Below are positions 7,726 to 17,145 of a DNA stretch of 64,000 bases, one piece after another. The first letter of the stretch is position 1. The number at the start of each line of letters is the position of its first letter. A model generated the notes under the pieces. The model searched no databases and had not been told where the DNA came from. It saw only the letters and a list, made by a program, of their open reading frames with translations. Origin of the DNA: CAVSUZ01 sp963795415 (GTDB lineage: Bacteria; Pseudomonadota; Alphaproteobacteria; Acetobacterales; Acetobacteraceae). The position numbers and the translations under genes are program-made. The DNA lies in contig CAWCHQ010000001.1 of the NCBI GenBank assembly GCA_963795415.1, forward strand, positions 1,860,001 to 1,924,000. The letters are read 5' to 3'.

Positions 7726-9228
7726 ATGAATGACACATCGCCGCTGCGGCGGAACGCGAACCCATATCTTGCGCTCGGCGTGCGGCCGTTCATCAACTGC
7801 GGCTCGGTGCGGACAGCGTTGAGCGGCAGCCTGATGCTGCCCGAGGTGCGCGCGGCGATCGACCAGGCTTCGCGGCATTTCGTCAGCATGGACGAGTTGA
7901 TGGAAGCGGCGAGCCGGCGGCTTGCGGAGCTGACCGGGGCGGAATGGGGAATGGTGACGTGCGGCAGCGCAGCCGCATTGACGCTGGCCGCCGCGGCCTG
8001 CATCGCCGGCAATGATCCGGTGAAGATCCTGCGGCTGCCCTTCACCGATGGCTGGCCGAACCGCGTGATCCTGCCGCGCACCCAGCGTTTTGCCTACGAC
8101 CAGTCGATAAGGGCGGTAGGCGCTCATATCGTGGAGATCGAAACGATTGCCGATCTGGACGCGGCGCTGCGTGAGCCGGTGGCGATGATCGCGGTGCTGG
8201 GGAAGGAGGAGGCGATCTCGGCGGTCCGGCTGGAGGACATGGTGGTGCGGGCGAAACCGCGCGGCATCCCAATCATGGTGGACGCGGCGTCGGAACATAT
8301 CGAGCGGCCCATCCCCTGGCTGGTGCGCGGCGCGGACATGGTGATCTACAGCGGCGGCAAGTTTCTGCGCGGCCCGCAGACCAGCGGGTTGCTGCTGGGC
8401 CGGGAGAACCTGATCCGGGCGGCGTGGAGCAATGCCTCTCCGCATCAGGGTTTCGCGCGCGGGATGAAGGTTTCCAAGGAAGATATCATGGGCGTGCTGG
8501 CCGCGCTGGAAGTCTGGTTCGAGCAGCGTGATTCGGCAGCAGAGCAGGCGCGGTGGCAGCGGGATGTGGAGACGATGCAGGGGCACTTGAAGCTTCCTGG
8601 GGTTACCGCCGAGGTGATCCCACCGGAGGGGGTGGTGCTGGTGCCTCGGCTGCGCGTTTCCTGGGACCGCGACCGCTACCCGATTGACGGGGAGGCGCTG
8701 CGGCTTCGGCTGCTGGAGGGCGAGCCACGGATCATGCTGGACGACATGGCCGGCGGAGCCAACTCGGTGGAGGTCGATCCGTTCGGGCTGCAGCCTGGAG
8801 AAGCCGCGCTTGTGGGCGCCGCGATCGCGGAGGGGCTGGCCGCCGCGAAGCCTGCGCCGGCGGCCTCGGCTTTGCGCGATTGGCCGGATGTGTCGGGAGA
8901 TTGGTCCGTGCAGGTGCAGTTTCAGCATGGACAGCGGCGCCATCGCATGAGGCTGCGGCAGGACGGCGAAACCCTCGACGGCGAACAGACGTCCGAGCAG
9001 TTTGCCGGACCGGTCACCGGCCGGCTGGGACCGGACGGTGTTTCGCTGGTGCTGCGGGCGCGCTACGAGGGCAATACGATTTCCTACCGGCTGGATGGCG
9101 CGGTCGAACCGGGCCGCATGTACGGCCGGGCGATCCTGGGCAGCATCACCGACCAGCATCAGGGACCGATCAACCTGAGCCAGTTCGGCACCGGCTTGTG
9201 GGAAGCGCTGCGGAGAGAAAACGCATGA
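7726..9228 (+). CDS. SelA/DgaE-like PLP-dependent enzyme with extra C-terminal beta-rich domain
   Basis: A 500-residue pyridoxal-phosphate enzyme of the SelA-like fold, related to L-seryl-tRNA(Sec) selenium transferase and D-glucosaminate-6-phosphate ammonia-lyase (DgaE). Residues ~10-380 carry the fold; the probable PLP lysine is K212 in 'YSGGKFLRGPQTSG', and 'IPIMVDAASEHI' precedes it. Residues ~390-500 ('GDWSVQVQFQHGQRRHRMRL' to the end) look like an added beta-barrel-like domain. The start is ATG 7726, which has GGAGGAG 5 bases upstream; the longer frame to 7606 runs through a hairpin repeat. The stop overlaps the next start (ATGA). No selenocysteine genes are nearby, so a lyase or racemase acting on an amino acid derivative is more likely than selenium transfer. 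Confidence 0.8.
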   Translation: MNDTSPLRRNANPYLALGVRPFINCGSVRTALSGSLMLPEVRAAIDQASRHFVSMDELMEAASRRLAELTGAEWGMVTCGSAAALTLAAAACIAGNDPVKILRLPFTDGWPNRVILPRTQRFAYDQSIRAVGAHIVEIETIADLDAALREPVAMIAVLGKEEAISAVRLEDMVVRAKPRGIPIMVDAASEHIERPIPWLVRGADMVIYSGGKFLRGPQTSGLLLGRENLIRAAWSNASPHQGFARGMKVSKEDIMGVLAALEVWFEQRDSAAEQARWQRDVETMQGHLKLPGVTAEVIPPEGVVLVPRLRVSWDRDRYPIDGEALRLRLLEGEPRIMLDDMAGGANSVEVDPFGLQPGEAALVGAAIAEGLAAAKPAPAASALRDWPDVSGDWSVQVQFQHGQRRHRMRLRQDGETLDGEQTSEQFAGPVTGRLGPDGVSLVLRARYEGNTISYRLDGAVEPGRMYGRAILGSITDQHQGPINLSQFGTGLWEALRRENA

Positions 9229-10028
9229 TGGATGGCATTATCGGCAGCAACGCCGGAGCGGGCGCGCAGGAGCGCCTGCGGATCCGTCAGAACCGGTTCG
9301 ACGGCCCGACCGCCGGCTTGGCGCCGGGCAATGTCCAGGCGAACCTGGTGATCCTGCCGAAGGATCTCGCGCACGATTTCCTGCGCTTTGCGCAGGCAAA
9401 TCCGAAGCCTTGTCCAATTCTGGGGGTGACCGAGCCGGGCAGCCCGCACCTGACCGCGCTGGGGCAGGACCTGGACCTGCGGACCGACCTGCCGCGGTAC
9501 CGGGTGTGGCGCGACGGCGAGCTGACCGACGAGCCGACCGACATAGGCGATCTGTGGCACGAGGATTTGGTGGGATTCGCGATCGGCTGCTCGTTCTCCT
9601 TCGAGGAGGCGCTTGTCGAGGATGGCATCGAGATCCGGCACATCGCCTGCGGGTCCAATGTGCCGATGTACCGGACGAACATTCCCTGTGTGCCCGCGGG
9701 CGTGTTCCAGGGGCCGCTGGTGGTGTCGATGCGGCCATTGCGTCCGGCGGAGGCGATCAGGGCGATCCAGATCACGTCCCGTTTTCCCTCGGTTCACGGC
9801 GCGCCGGTGCATATCGGGCTGCCACATCTGATCGGCATCAAGGACATCGCGCAGCCCGATTACGGCGACGCGGTTCCCGTGCATGGGGATGAGCTGCCGG
9901 TGTTCTGGGCCTGCGGCGTGACGCCTCAGGCGGTGATCGCCGCGGCGCGGCCGCCGTTCTGCATCACCCACGCGCCGGGCTGCATGCTGATCACGGACCT
10001 GCGGAACAGCAGCCTGGCAAGCCTTTGA
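9225..10028 (+). CDS. DUF1445 hydro-lyase family protein, D-glutamate cyclase N-terminal-type
   Basis: A 267-residue member of the DUF1445 'putative hydro-lyase' family, the usual length for it. Recognisable stretches are 'FDGPTAGLAPGNVQANLVIL', 'FLRFAQANPKPCPILGVTEP', 'GFAIGCSFSFEEAL', 'NVPMYRTNIPCVPAG' and 'FCITHAPGCMLITDL'. In animals this domain is fused to DUF4392 in the mitochondrial D-glutamate cyclase DGLUCY, which turns D-glutamate into 5-oxo-D-proline. Here the DUF4392 partner is the next gene, overlapping by 4 bases. The start overlaps the stop of the SelA-like gene, so translation is probably coupled through all three. A cytoplasmic cyclase or dehydratase on D-glutamate or a similar acid is the likely role. 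Confidence 0.85.
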   Translation: MMDGIIGSNAGAGAQERLRIRQNRFDGPTAGLAPGNVQANLVILPKDLAHDFLRFAQANPKPCPILGVTEPGSPHLTALGQDLDLRTDLPRYRVWRDGELTDEPTDIGDLWHEDLVGFAIGCSFSFEEALVEDGIEIRHIACGSNVPMYRTNIPCVPAGVFQGPLVVSMRPLRPAEAIRAIQITSRFPSVHGAPVHIGLPHLIGIKDIAQPDYGDAVPVHGDELPVFWACGVTPQAVIAAARPPFCITHAPGCMLITDLRNSSLASL

Positions 10029-10921
10029 ATGAGGCCGGCCGGCGGGAGCTGATCGGTCGCATCGAGGGGCTGATTCACGAGGATGTCGGCCGCAAGATCG
10101 CGGCGCTGTTCGATCATGCCCGGGGCGGGCTGTGGGGGGCCGCCGGGTCGCTGGCTTCGACGCCCGGAGTGTCTGTTGGCATCGTTACCGGATTCTATGT
10201 GCCGGGGGGAAAGCCTCCGGCAGCAGAGACGGATGGGCCTCCTGCCTCGGCGCTGCTCGCCCGCGGACTGATTGGCTGCGGCGTGCCGTGCCAGATCGTC
10301 ACTGATGAACCCTGCCGGGGTGCCTGCGCGGCTGCGTTGGAGGCGGCGGGGCTGGATCGGACGGTGCTGCACGTGGCGCAAGGCGGGTTTCGCGAGGCGT
10401 GGCTGGAGCGGGGGGTGACGCACGCCATCGCCATTGAGCGGTGTGGGCGGTGCGTGGACGGACGCCCGCGGAATATGCGGGGCCATGACATCAGCGCGTT
10501 CACCGCGGCGTTTGACGACGACTTCACTGGAGGCCCGTGGACGACGATCGCGGCGGCCGACGGGGGGAACGAAATCGGCATGGGGTCGCTAGCGTGCGAA
10601 CTGATCCGGCAGCATATTGCGTATGGAGAACGGATCGCCTGCGTCACGCCCGCGGACCACCTGATCCTGGCGGGGGTTTCGCATTGGGGGGCCTATGCGC
10701 TGCTGGCCTCGCTCGCGGTGCTGCGGCCGGACTGGGCCGAGCGCCTTCTTGCCTGTCTGGACGAGGCGCTGGACCGGCGGATCATCGAGGCGACGGTGCG
10801 CGAAGGGCCAGCGGTTGACGGGGTGTCGCTGGCCCGGGCGGTGACGATCGACAATCTCGGGCTGGAAATGCACCACCGGAAGCTTAAGGAGATCCGGTCG
10901 CTGGTAGATTTGCGGCCTTGA
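10025..10921 (+). CDS. DUF4392 protein, D-glutamate cyclase C-terminal-type
   Basis: A 298-residue DUF4392 protein corresponding to the C-terminal half of animal D-glutamate cyclase. Seen are 'VGIVTGFYVPGGKPPAAETD', 'GVTHAIAIERCGR', 'RNMRGHDIS', 'TIAAADGGNEIGMG' and 'ADHLILAGVSHWGAYAL'. The start is TTG at 10025, overlapping the upstream stop (TTGA); the only nearby ATG (10029) is out of frame, and the family's conserved sequence begins soon after. With the DUF1445 gene it probably forms a two-subunit version of the eukaryotic fusion protein. A 5-oxoprolinase-type gene follows downstream. Confidence 0.85.
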   Translation: MNEAGRRELIGRIEGLIHEDVGRKIAALFDHARGGLWGAAGSLASTPGVSVGIVTGFYVPGGKPPAAETDGPPASALLARGLIGCGVPCQIVTDEPCRGACAAALEAAGLDRTVLHVAQGGFREAWLERGVTHAIAIERCGRCVDGRPRNMRGHDISAFTAAFDDDFTGGPWTTIAAADGGNEIGMGSLACELIRQHIAYGERIACVTPADHLILAGVSHWGAYALLASLAVLRPDWAERLLACLDEALDRRIIEATVREGPAVDGVSLARAVTIDNLGLEMHHRKLKEIRSLVDLRP

Positions 10922-10962
10922 CGGGAAATGGCCCCGAGCATTGAAAGCGCGGGCGGAGCGGC

Positions 10963-11169
10963 GTGAGGCGGCGCAGCTTCCCGGCTGGCAGTAGCACCGC
11001 AACGCCTACGGCGACCTCAGAGAATGGGTTGCGGGAGCCGTCACAGATAATGGTTGATTGGCCGCAGACTGTGCGCATCTCAGCAATGAGTGAGGTGATC
11101 GGTCAGCTTGATCCGGCAATTATGCGGAGCATCACCGAGCAACTCGCCATCGTGCTCGGCATCGGTTGA
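10963..11169 (+). pseudogene. 3' fragment of a PemK/MazF-type toxin gene
   Basis: Only the last part of a PemK/MazF-like mRNA interferase is left: 'ENGLREPSQIMVDWPQTVR' followed by 'VIGQLDPAIMRSITEQLAI', the usual C-terminal half of these toxins. The N-terminal half and any antitoxin gene are missing; bases before ~10994 do not match. The fragment fills most of the 346-bp gap between the DUF4392 gene and the oxoprolinase gene. It is not expected to be functional. Confidence 0.6.
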
Positions 11170-11267
11170 GCCTTCAATCCAGCCGCCCAGTTCGCCGGGC
11201 CGAGGTTCTCTCACGGAGAAGACGTGCTGGGATTTGGGGTTCATTGCTGAGCTGCTAAAACTCCCGA

Positions 11268-14200
11268 ATGCAAGCGAAATGGCAGTTCTGGATCGACCGG
11301 GGCGGCACGTTCACCGACATCGTTGCTCGCGCCCCGGATGGCCGACTGCTGACGCACAAGCTGCTGTCGGAAAATCCCGGACGCTATCGTGACGCGGCGC
11401 TGGCGGGCATTCGCGCGATGCTGGGTATGGCGGTGGATGCGGCAATTCCCGGTGAACTGATCGATAGTGTGAAGATGGGCACGACCGTCGCCACCAACGC
11501 GCTGCTGGAGCGCAAGGGCGAGCGCACGCTGCTGGTGGTAAATCGCGGCTTCGCGGACATATTGCGGATCGGCAATCAGGCGCGGCCTCGACTGTTCGAC
11601 CTGGCCATTGCGCTTCCATCGATGCTGTACGAGGAGGTTATCGAGATCGGTGGGCGCGTCGATGTGCAGGGCGCGGAGATCGAAAAGCTCGATGAAGAGG
11701 GTGCGCGAGCGGCGTTGAGCGCGGCGTGGGGGAAAGGCATTGCGGCCTGTGCCATCGTGCTGATGCATGCGTGGAAGCATCCCGCGCACGAGCAGCGTTT
11801 GGCGGCGATTGCGCGTGAAACCGGATTCAGTCAGGTGTCGGCAAGCCACGCGGTAAGTCCGCTGCTGCGTCTGGTCCCGCGCGGCGACACGACCGTAGTG
11901 GATGCGTATCTCTCGCCGATCCTGCGGCGCTATGTCGGTCACGTGGCGAGCGAGCTGGAGGGGGTGCGGCTGTATTTCATGCAGTCGAACGGCGGGCTGG
12001 CCGAGGCGCATTCGTTTCAGGGAAAGGATGCGATTCTATCGGGGCCGGCGGGCGGAATCGTCGGGGCGGCGCGTACGGCGGCAATGGCGGGGCTCGACCG
12101 GATCATTGGATTCGACATGGGCGGCACATCGACCGATGTGGCGCTGTATGCCGGCGGGTTCGAGCGGGCGTTCGAGACGGAGATTGCCGGGGTGCGGATG
12201 CGCGCGCCGATGATGGCGATCAACACCGTTGCGGCGGGCGGGGGATCGATCCTGCATTTCGACGGCGCGCGTTTCCGCGTGGGGCCGGAAAGTGCGGGGG
12301 CCGATCCGGGGCCAGCGTGTTATCGCCGGGGCGGCCCGCTGACTGTAACGGACGCAAATTTGTGCGTCGGAAAAATTCAACCGCGGCATTTTCCGGCGAT
12401 ATTCGGACCTGGTGGCGATGAGATGCTGGACCGCGATGCGGTCGTGTCGAAATTCGCTGCTCTTGCCGAAGAGATTGCCGCGGCGACCGGTGAGCGCCGC
12501 TCGGCGGAGCAGGTGGCGCAGGGATTCTTAAGGATCGCCGTGGCGAACATGGCCAATGCGATCAAGCAGGTTTCGGTGCAGAAGGGCCATGACGTGACCC
12601 GCTTCGCTCTGCAGTGCTTCGGCGGGGCCGGCGGGCAGCATGCGTGCATGGTAGCGGACGCATTAGGGATGGAGACAGTGTTCATCCATCCGTTTGCCGG
12701 CGTGCTGTCCGCCTATGGCATGGGGTTGGCGGACCAGGCGGTGCTGCGCGAGCAGGCGATGGAGGTCGTGCTGGATGAGGGGGCGATTGGCGGACTGGAG
12801 AAGGCGCTGGCGACACTGGAGCGACAGGCGGTTGCCGAGTTGACAGCACAGGAGGGCGATGCCGTTCGGATCACGACGCGCCGCACGCTCCACGTGCGCT
12901 ACGCCGGGACGGAGGCGGCGCTGGTCGTCTCGTTCGGTACTTTCGCCGAAGTGGCGGCAGCGTTTGCCGATGCGCACCGGGCGCGGTTCGGGTTCGTGAC
13001 ACCGGATCGGGCGCTGATGGTGGAAGCCGTGGCGGTGGAGGCGACCTCGCCAGGTGAGGACGTGCATGAGGCGCGTGTGTCTGAGCGCGGAGAGGATGCG
13101 CTGGCGCGGATCGACCATGTGCGGATCTTCACCGAGGACGCTCGACACGAAACGCCGGTGTTCGACCGCGGCGATCTGCGGGCCGGCGACGTAATAACCG
13201 GACCGGCGCTGATCCGGGAAGCCAACGCTACCACGGTGATCGAGCCGGGTTGGGCCGCTTCAGTAACCAGTCTCGACCATCTGCTGCTGCGCCGCGTGAC
13301 GGCATTACCATCGCGCGTGCCTGCGGGAAGCGAACGGCCGGACCCGGTTCTGCTGGAGTTGTTCAACAATCTGTTCATGAACGTGGCGGAACAGACGGGG
13401 GCCGTGCTGCAAAACACGTCGATGAGCGTTAACATCAAGGAGCGACTGGATTTCTCCTGTGCCATTTTCGATTCCGAGGGGTTCCTGGTGGCGAATGCGC
13501 CGCATATCCCGGTGCATCTCGGGGCGATGGGGGAGAGCGTGCGCACGGTGCTTGCTCGGCGGCGGGACACGCTGAAAGCGGGTGACGTAATTGCGCTGAA
13601 CAATCCGTATAATGGCGGGACGCATCTGCCGGACGTGACCGTTATCACCCCGGTGTTTGATGAAGCGGGCGGGCGCATTCTGTTTTTTGTGGGCTCGCGC
13701 GGGCATCATGCGGATATCGGCGGGATAACGCCTGGCTCAACGCCGCCTGCTTCGCGCACGCTGGAAGAAGAAGGCGTGGTGATCGACGATTTCCTGCTGG
13801 TGGATGGCGGGCGCTTCCGCGAGGCGGAGTTGCGGGCGTTGCTGTTGGGGGCGCGGTATCCGGCGCGCAGCCCCGAGGTGAATATTGCCGACATCAAGGC
13901 GCAGGTCGCCGCCAACGAGAAGGGCGTGCAGGAGCTGCGGCGGGTGGTGGGGCAGTTCGGGTGGGATACGGTGGCCGCGTATATGCGCCACGTGATGGAC
14001 AATGCCGAGGAGAGTGTGCGGCGGGTGATCGACCGCATCGGGGATGGAAATTTCGATTACACGATGGATGACGGGGCGCCGCTGCGGGTTTCCGTGCGAG
14101 TGGATCGCAAGTTGCGGCGCGCGGTGGTTGATTTCACGGGCACCGCGCCGCAGCGGGATCATAATAATTTCAACGCGCCTCCCGCGGTGACCCGGGCGGT

Positions 14201-14873
14201 GGTACTTTATGTGTTCCGTTGCCTGGTGGGCGACGAGATTCCGCTGAACGACGGCTGTTTGAAGCCGATCGAGATCGTGATTCCGCCCGGAACCTTCCTG
14301 TCCCCACATCCCGGAGCCGCGGTGGTGGCAGGCAATACTGAGGTTTCGCAGGCGGCGTGCAACGCGCTGTTCGGCGCGCTCGGGTCGATGGCCTGTTCGC
14401 AGGCGACGATGAACAACTTTCTCTTCGGAAATGCAACGCGGCAATATTACGAAACGATCTGCGGCGGCACCGGGGCGGGGCCTGGGTTCAATGGGACCTC
14501 GGCGGTTCAGACGCACATGACCAACACCCGCATGACCGATCCCGAAGTGCTGGAGCTGCGCTACCCGGTACGCCTGGAGCGTTTCGGCATCCGCCGGGGA
14601 TCGGGCGGTGCTGGGAAGTGTCATGGCGGTGACGGCGCGGTGCGGCGGATCAGGTTTCTGGAGCCGATGACGGCGGTGATTGTCTCCTCCCGCCGCAATG
14701 TCGCGCCGTTCGGGCTGGATGGCGGGTCGGCGGCCTCGGCCGGGCGACAGTGGGTGGAGCGGGCGGGTGGGGCGGTGGAGACGCTCGGCGGAACGGACAG
14801 TGCGGAGTTGCGGCCGGGCGATGCTTTCGTGATCGAGACACCCGGCGGTGGCGGGTTCGGGGCCGTATTCTGA
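11268..14873 (+). CDS. fused HyuA-HyuB type 5-oxoprolinase / hydantoinase
   Basis: A 1201-residue ATP-dependent amidohydrolase in which the HyuA and HyuB halves are fused, as in eukaryotic 5-oxoprolinase (similar length). HyuA half: 'DRGGTFTDIV' near residue 10, 'GTTVATNALLERKG', 'GPAGGIVGAA' and the ATP-binding 'DMGGTSTDVAL' near 283. HyuB half from about residue 692: 'LFMNVAEQTGAVLQNTSMS', 'ERLDFSCAIFD', 'HIPVHLGAMGESV', 'VIALNNPYNGGTHLPD'. It opens 5-oxoproline or a hydantoin at the cost of ATP. Its place after the D-glutamate cyclase genes suggests 5-oxoproline as substrate. A 346-bp gap with a toxin scar separates it from those genes, so it may have its own promoter. An ABC importer follows. 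Confidence 0.93.
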   Translation: MQAKWQFWIDRGGTFTDIVARAPDGRLLTHKLLSENPGRYRDAALAGIRAMLGMAVDAAIPGELIDSVKMGTTVATNALLERKGERTLLVVNRGFADILRIGNQARPRLFDLAIALPSMLYEEVIEIGGRVDVQGAEIEKLDEEGARAALSAAWGKGIAACAIVLMHAWKHPAHEQRLAAIARETGFSQVSASHAVSPLLRLVPRGDTTVVDAYLSPILRRYVGHVASELEGVRLYFMQSNGGLAEAHSFQGKDAILSGPAGGIVGAARTAAMAGLDRIIGFDMGGTSTDVALYAGGFERAFETEIAGVRMRAPMMAINTVAAGGGSILHFDGARFRVGPESAGADPGPACYRRGGPLTVTDANLCVGKIQPRHFPAIFGPGGDEMLDRDAVVSKFAALAEEIAAATGERRSAEQVAQGFLRIAVANMANAIKQVSVQKGHDVTRFALQCFGGAGGQHACMVADALGMETVFIHPFAGVLSAYGMGLADQAVLREQAMEVVLDEGAIGGLEKALATLERQAVAELTAQEGDAVRITTRRTLHVRYAGTEAALVVSFGTFAEVAAAFADAHRARFGFVTPDRALMVEAVAVEATSPGEDVHEARVSERGEDALARIDHVRIFTEDARHETPVFDRGDLRAGDVITGPALIREANATTVIEPGWAASVTSLDHLLLRRVTALPSRVPAGSERPDPVLLELFNNLFMNVAEQTGAVLQNTSMSVNIKERLDFSCAIFDSEGFLVANAPHIPVHLGAMGESVRTVLARRRDTLKAGDVIALNNPYNGGTHLPDVTVITPVFDEAGGRILFFVGSRGHHADIGGITPGSTPPASRTLEEEGVVIDDFLLVDGGRFREAELRALLLGARYPARSPEVNIADIKAQVAANEKGVQELRRVVGQFGWDTVAAYMRHVMDNAEESVRRVIDRIGDGNFDYTMDDGAPLRVSVRVDRKLRRAVVDFTGTAPQRDHNNFNAPPAVTRAVVLYVFRCLVGDEIPLNDGCLKPIEIVIPPGTFLSPHPGAAVVAGNTEVSQAACNALFGALGSMACSQATMNNFLFGNATRQYYETICGGTGAGPGFNGTSAVQTHMTNTRMTDPEVLELRYPVRLERFGIRRGSGGAGKCHGGDGAVRRIRFLEPMTAVIVSSRRNVAPFGLDGGSAASAGRQWVERAGGAVETLGGTDSAELRPGDAFVIETPGGGGFGAVF

Positions 14874-14939
14874 GTCGCCGTCTGGACCCTCGGTGCGGGC
14901 CGCTTTAGCCTTTCCAGCACAACAGGGAAGGGTCTGGCC

Positions 14940-16229
14940 ATGCGCGTCCACCGCCGTAATGTGTTGGGAATGGCCGGTGCAGCGGCGCTGGCGCCGGCGG
15001 CCCGCGCTGCCGGGTTCGACTGGAAGCGCTTCTCCGGCAAGCAGCTTCGTTTCATGGTGTCGGTGCACCCGTGGACGCAATGGGCGCAGGGGCAGCTTGC
15101 CGCGCTGGAGCGCGAGACAGGCATAAAGGTGAACTGGGAGATTCTGTACGAAGACCAGTTGCGGCAGAAACTTCCATTGACCTTGCGTTCCGACCCGGGC
15201 GCGGTGGACGGGTTCTTCACTCTGCCATCATGGGACGCCGCGGCGTTCTCGCGCGCGGGGTGGTACGAGCCGCTCGGCAAGCTTATCCATTCCGATCTGA
15301 CGGCCCCGGATTACGATTATGCCGACTTCTTTCCGAACATCCTCAAGATCCAGGAGTATAACGGGGCACAGATCGGCATTCCGATCACCATCGAGCTGCA
15401 GGCGCTGTTCCTGAACAAGGCGATGCTGCAGGCGAAGAGCCTGAGCGTGCCGACCACACTGGACGAGCTTATGTCCACCGCCAAGGCGCTGAACGAGCCG
15501 GGCAAGGATGTGGCGGGAATTGTGACGCGCGGCGACGGCGTGCAGGCGGTTTACACGTTCGCGCCGTTCCTGTTCGCGTTCGGCGGGCGGTGGCAGGACG
15601 AGAAGGGCAATCCGGAGCTTGCCAGCCCGGCCGCGATGAAGGCGCTGCAATACTACGGCGAACTGTTGCGCGCGGCCGGTCCGCCGAACATCCTGGGTAT
15701 GCAGTGGAAGACCACCTATCCGCTGTTCCAGCAGGCGCATGCGGCCATGTTCATCGATGCGACCAACTTCCTGGCATATTTCAAGGATCCGTCGCAGTCG
15801 CGCGTGGTGAACGATGTTGGTGTGGCGACGCTGCCGGCGGGGCCGGCCGGCGAGCACAGCACGGTGATCTCCTGGGGACCAGCGATCGCATCTTCCTCGC
15901 GCAACAAGGACGCGACCTGGATCGTGATCCAGTATCTTACGTCGAAGGCGGCGATGGCCGATTCGACGAAGGCAACGCATCTGCCGCCATCCCGGCAGTC
16001 GATTTACAACAGTGATGTCTATACGAGCTCGGTGCCGCCGGACATGATCGCGGCGACCAAGGCGGAAATTCCCAACGCGGTGCCGAACGGTGCCAATCCG
16101 CTGGTCATCCCGGTGCCGGAGGTGCGCGCGGCAATCGGTGAGGCGATTACCGCGGCGCTGGAAGGCAAGAGCGCAGCGGACGCAGCCAGCAAGATGCAAA
16201 AGCAGGTAGTGCAGATCCTGAATGGCTGA
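14940..16229 (+). CDS. ABC importer substrate-binding protein, family 1, Tat-type signal
   Basis: A 429-residue periplasmic binding protein of the extracellular solute-binding family 1 (the family of sugar and glycerol-phosphate binders). It begins 'MRVHRRNVLGMAGAAALAPA', a twin-arginine style signal ending near 'ARAA', so export through Tat is likely. The mature part shows 'WEILYEDQLRQKLPLTLRS', 'YNGAQIGIPITIELQALFLN' and 'WGPAIASSSRNKDATWIVIQ'. It is the first gene of a tight set with two permeases and starts 66 bases after the oxoprolinase gene. The family usually binds sugars, but the setting (amino acid derivative enzymes) leaves the ligand open. Confidence 0.9.
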   Translation: MRVHRRNVLGMAGAAALAPAARAAGFDWKRFSGKQLRFMVSVHPWTQWAQGQLAALERETGIKVNWEILYEDQLRQKLPLTLRSDPGAVDGFFTLPSWDAAAFSRAGWYEPLGKLIHSDLTAPDYDYADFFPNILKIQEYNGAQIGIPITIELQALFLNKAMLQAKSLSVPTTLDELMSTAKALNEPGKDVAGIVTRGDGVQAVYTFAPFLFAFGGRWQDEKGNPELASPAAMKALQYYGELLRAAGPPNILGMQWKTTYPLFQQAHAAMFIDATNFLAYFKDPSQSRVVNDVGVATLPAGPAGEHSTVISWGPAIASSSRNKDATWIVIQYLTSKAAMADSTKATHLPPSRQSIYNSDVYTSSVPPDMIAATKAEIPNAVPNGANPLVIPVPEVRAAIGEAITAALEGKSAADAASKMQKQVVQILNG

Positions 16230-17145
16230 CGGGATCGCGCGGCTGCGCCCGGCGCAGTCGGCCAGGCGGACGCGTGCACACCGCCGCCGTGACTGGACGC
16301 CGGACCTGCTTGCCGCGCCCGCACTGGTCGCGATGGCGGCGGTCATGGGTTTTCCGTTGCTCTATTTGTGCAGCATGAGCCTGCACCGGTGGTCGCTGAT
16401 CGGGTTCGCGCCGCCGCGATTTATCGGGCTGACGAATTTTGCGGCGCTTGGCGGCGACGAGCGGTTTGTGAACTCACTGTGGCGCACGCTGTATTTTACG
16501 GCGCTGGGGCTGGCATCCAATCTGCCGCTGGGGCTGGGCATCGCGCTTTTGCTGGATCAACGCTTTCCCACCCGCAATCTGCTGCGCGCGCTGATGATCC
16601 TGCCGATGGTGGCGACGCCCGCGGCGATGGGGCTGGTATGGGTGGTCATGCTGGACCCGTCGCTTGGAATCATCCGCTACATGTTCCGCGCGATCGGGGT
16701 GGCTACACCGCCGTTGTGGCTTTCCAATCCCAATTGGGTAATTCCGACGCTGGTCGGCGTGGATGCGTGGATGTGGACGCCAATGGTGGCGCTGATCTGC
16801 ATGGCAGGGCTTGCGGCGCTGCCGGCGGAGCCGTTCGAGGCCGCGCGCGTCGACGGAGCGGGCGCGTGGCAGCGCTTCCGCTTCATCACCTTCCCGCTGC
16901 TGGCGCCGACATTGCTGGTGGCCGCGATGCTGCGGGTGATGGATCTGCTGAAGGTGATCGACATCGTATATGTGATGACCGGCGGTGGTCCCGGTCACGC
17001 CTCGGAGACGATCAACCTGTATAATTATCTTGTGGCACTTTCGTACGATAAGATCGGCTATGGGTCGGCGGTGGCGCTGGTACTGTTCGCGCTGGTGCTG
17101 ATCTGCACCGTCGCGCTGATCCGGCTGCGGCGGGCGGTCGCATGA
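16222..17145 (+). CDS. ABC importer permease, MalF/UgpA-type
   Basis: A 307-residue inner-membrane permease with about six membrane helices. The ATPase-docking loop 'PAEPFEAARVDGAGAWQRFR' (the EAA motif) is clear, followed by 'FPLLAPTLLVAAMLRVMDL'. It overlaps the binding-protein gene by 8 bases and the second permease by 4, so the three are one operon. It is the MalF/UgpA-side partner. Confidence 0.92.
   Translation: MADGIARLRPAQSARRTRAHRRRDWTPDLLAAPALVAMAAVMGFPLLYLCSMSLHRWSLIGFAPPRFIGLTNFAALGGDERFVNSLWRTLYFTALGLASNLPLGLGIALLLDQRFPTRNLLRALMILPMVATPAAMGLVWVVMLDPSLGIIRYMFRAIGVATPPLWLSNPNWVIPTLVGVDAWMWTPMVALICMAGLAALPAEPFEAARVDGAGAWQRFRFITFPLLAPTLLVAAMLRVMDLLKVIDIVYVMTGGGPGHASETINLYNYLVALSYDKIGYGSAVALVLFALVLICTVALIRLRRAVA

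Noticed and set aside
7507..9159. 550-codon minus-strand frame over the SelA-like gene
   Set aside because: His/Arg/Pro-rich shadow of a real gene with PLP-enzyme motifs.
7726..9228. True selenium transferase (selA)
   Set aside because: No selB, selD or tRNA-Sec sign nearby and the setting is amino acid catabolism; the SelA-like lyase group fits better.
13737..15080. 447-codon minus-strand frame over the oxoprolinase gene
   Set aside because: Shadow of the HyuB half; no motifs of its own.
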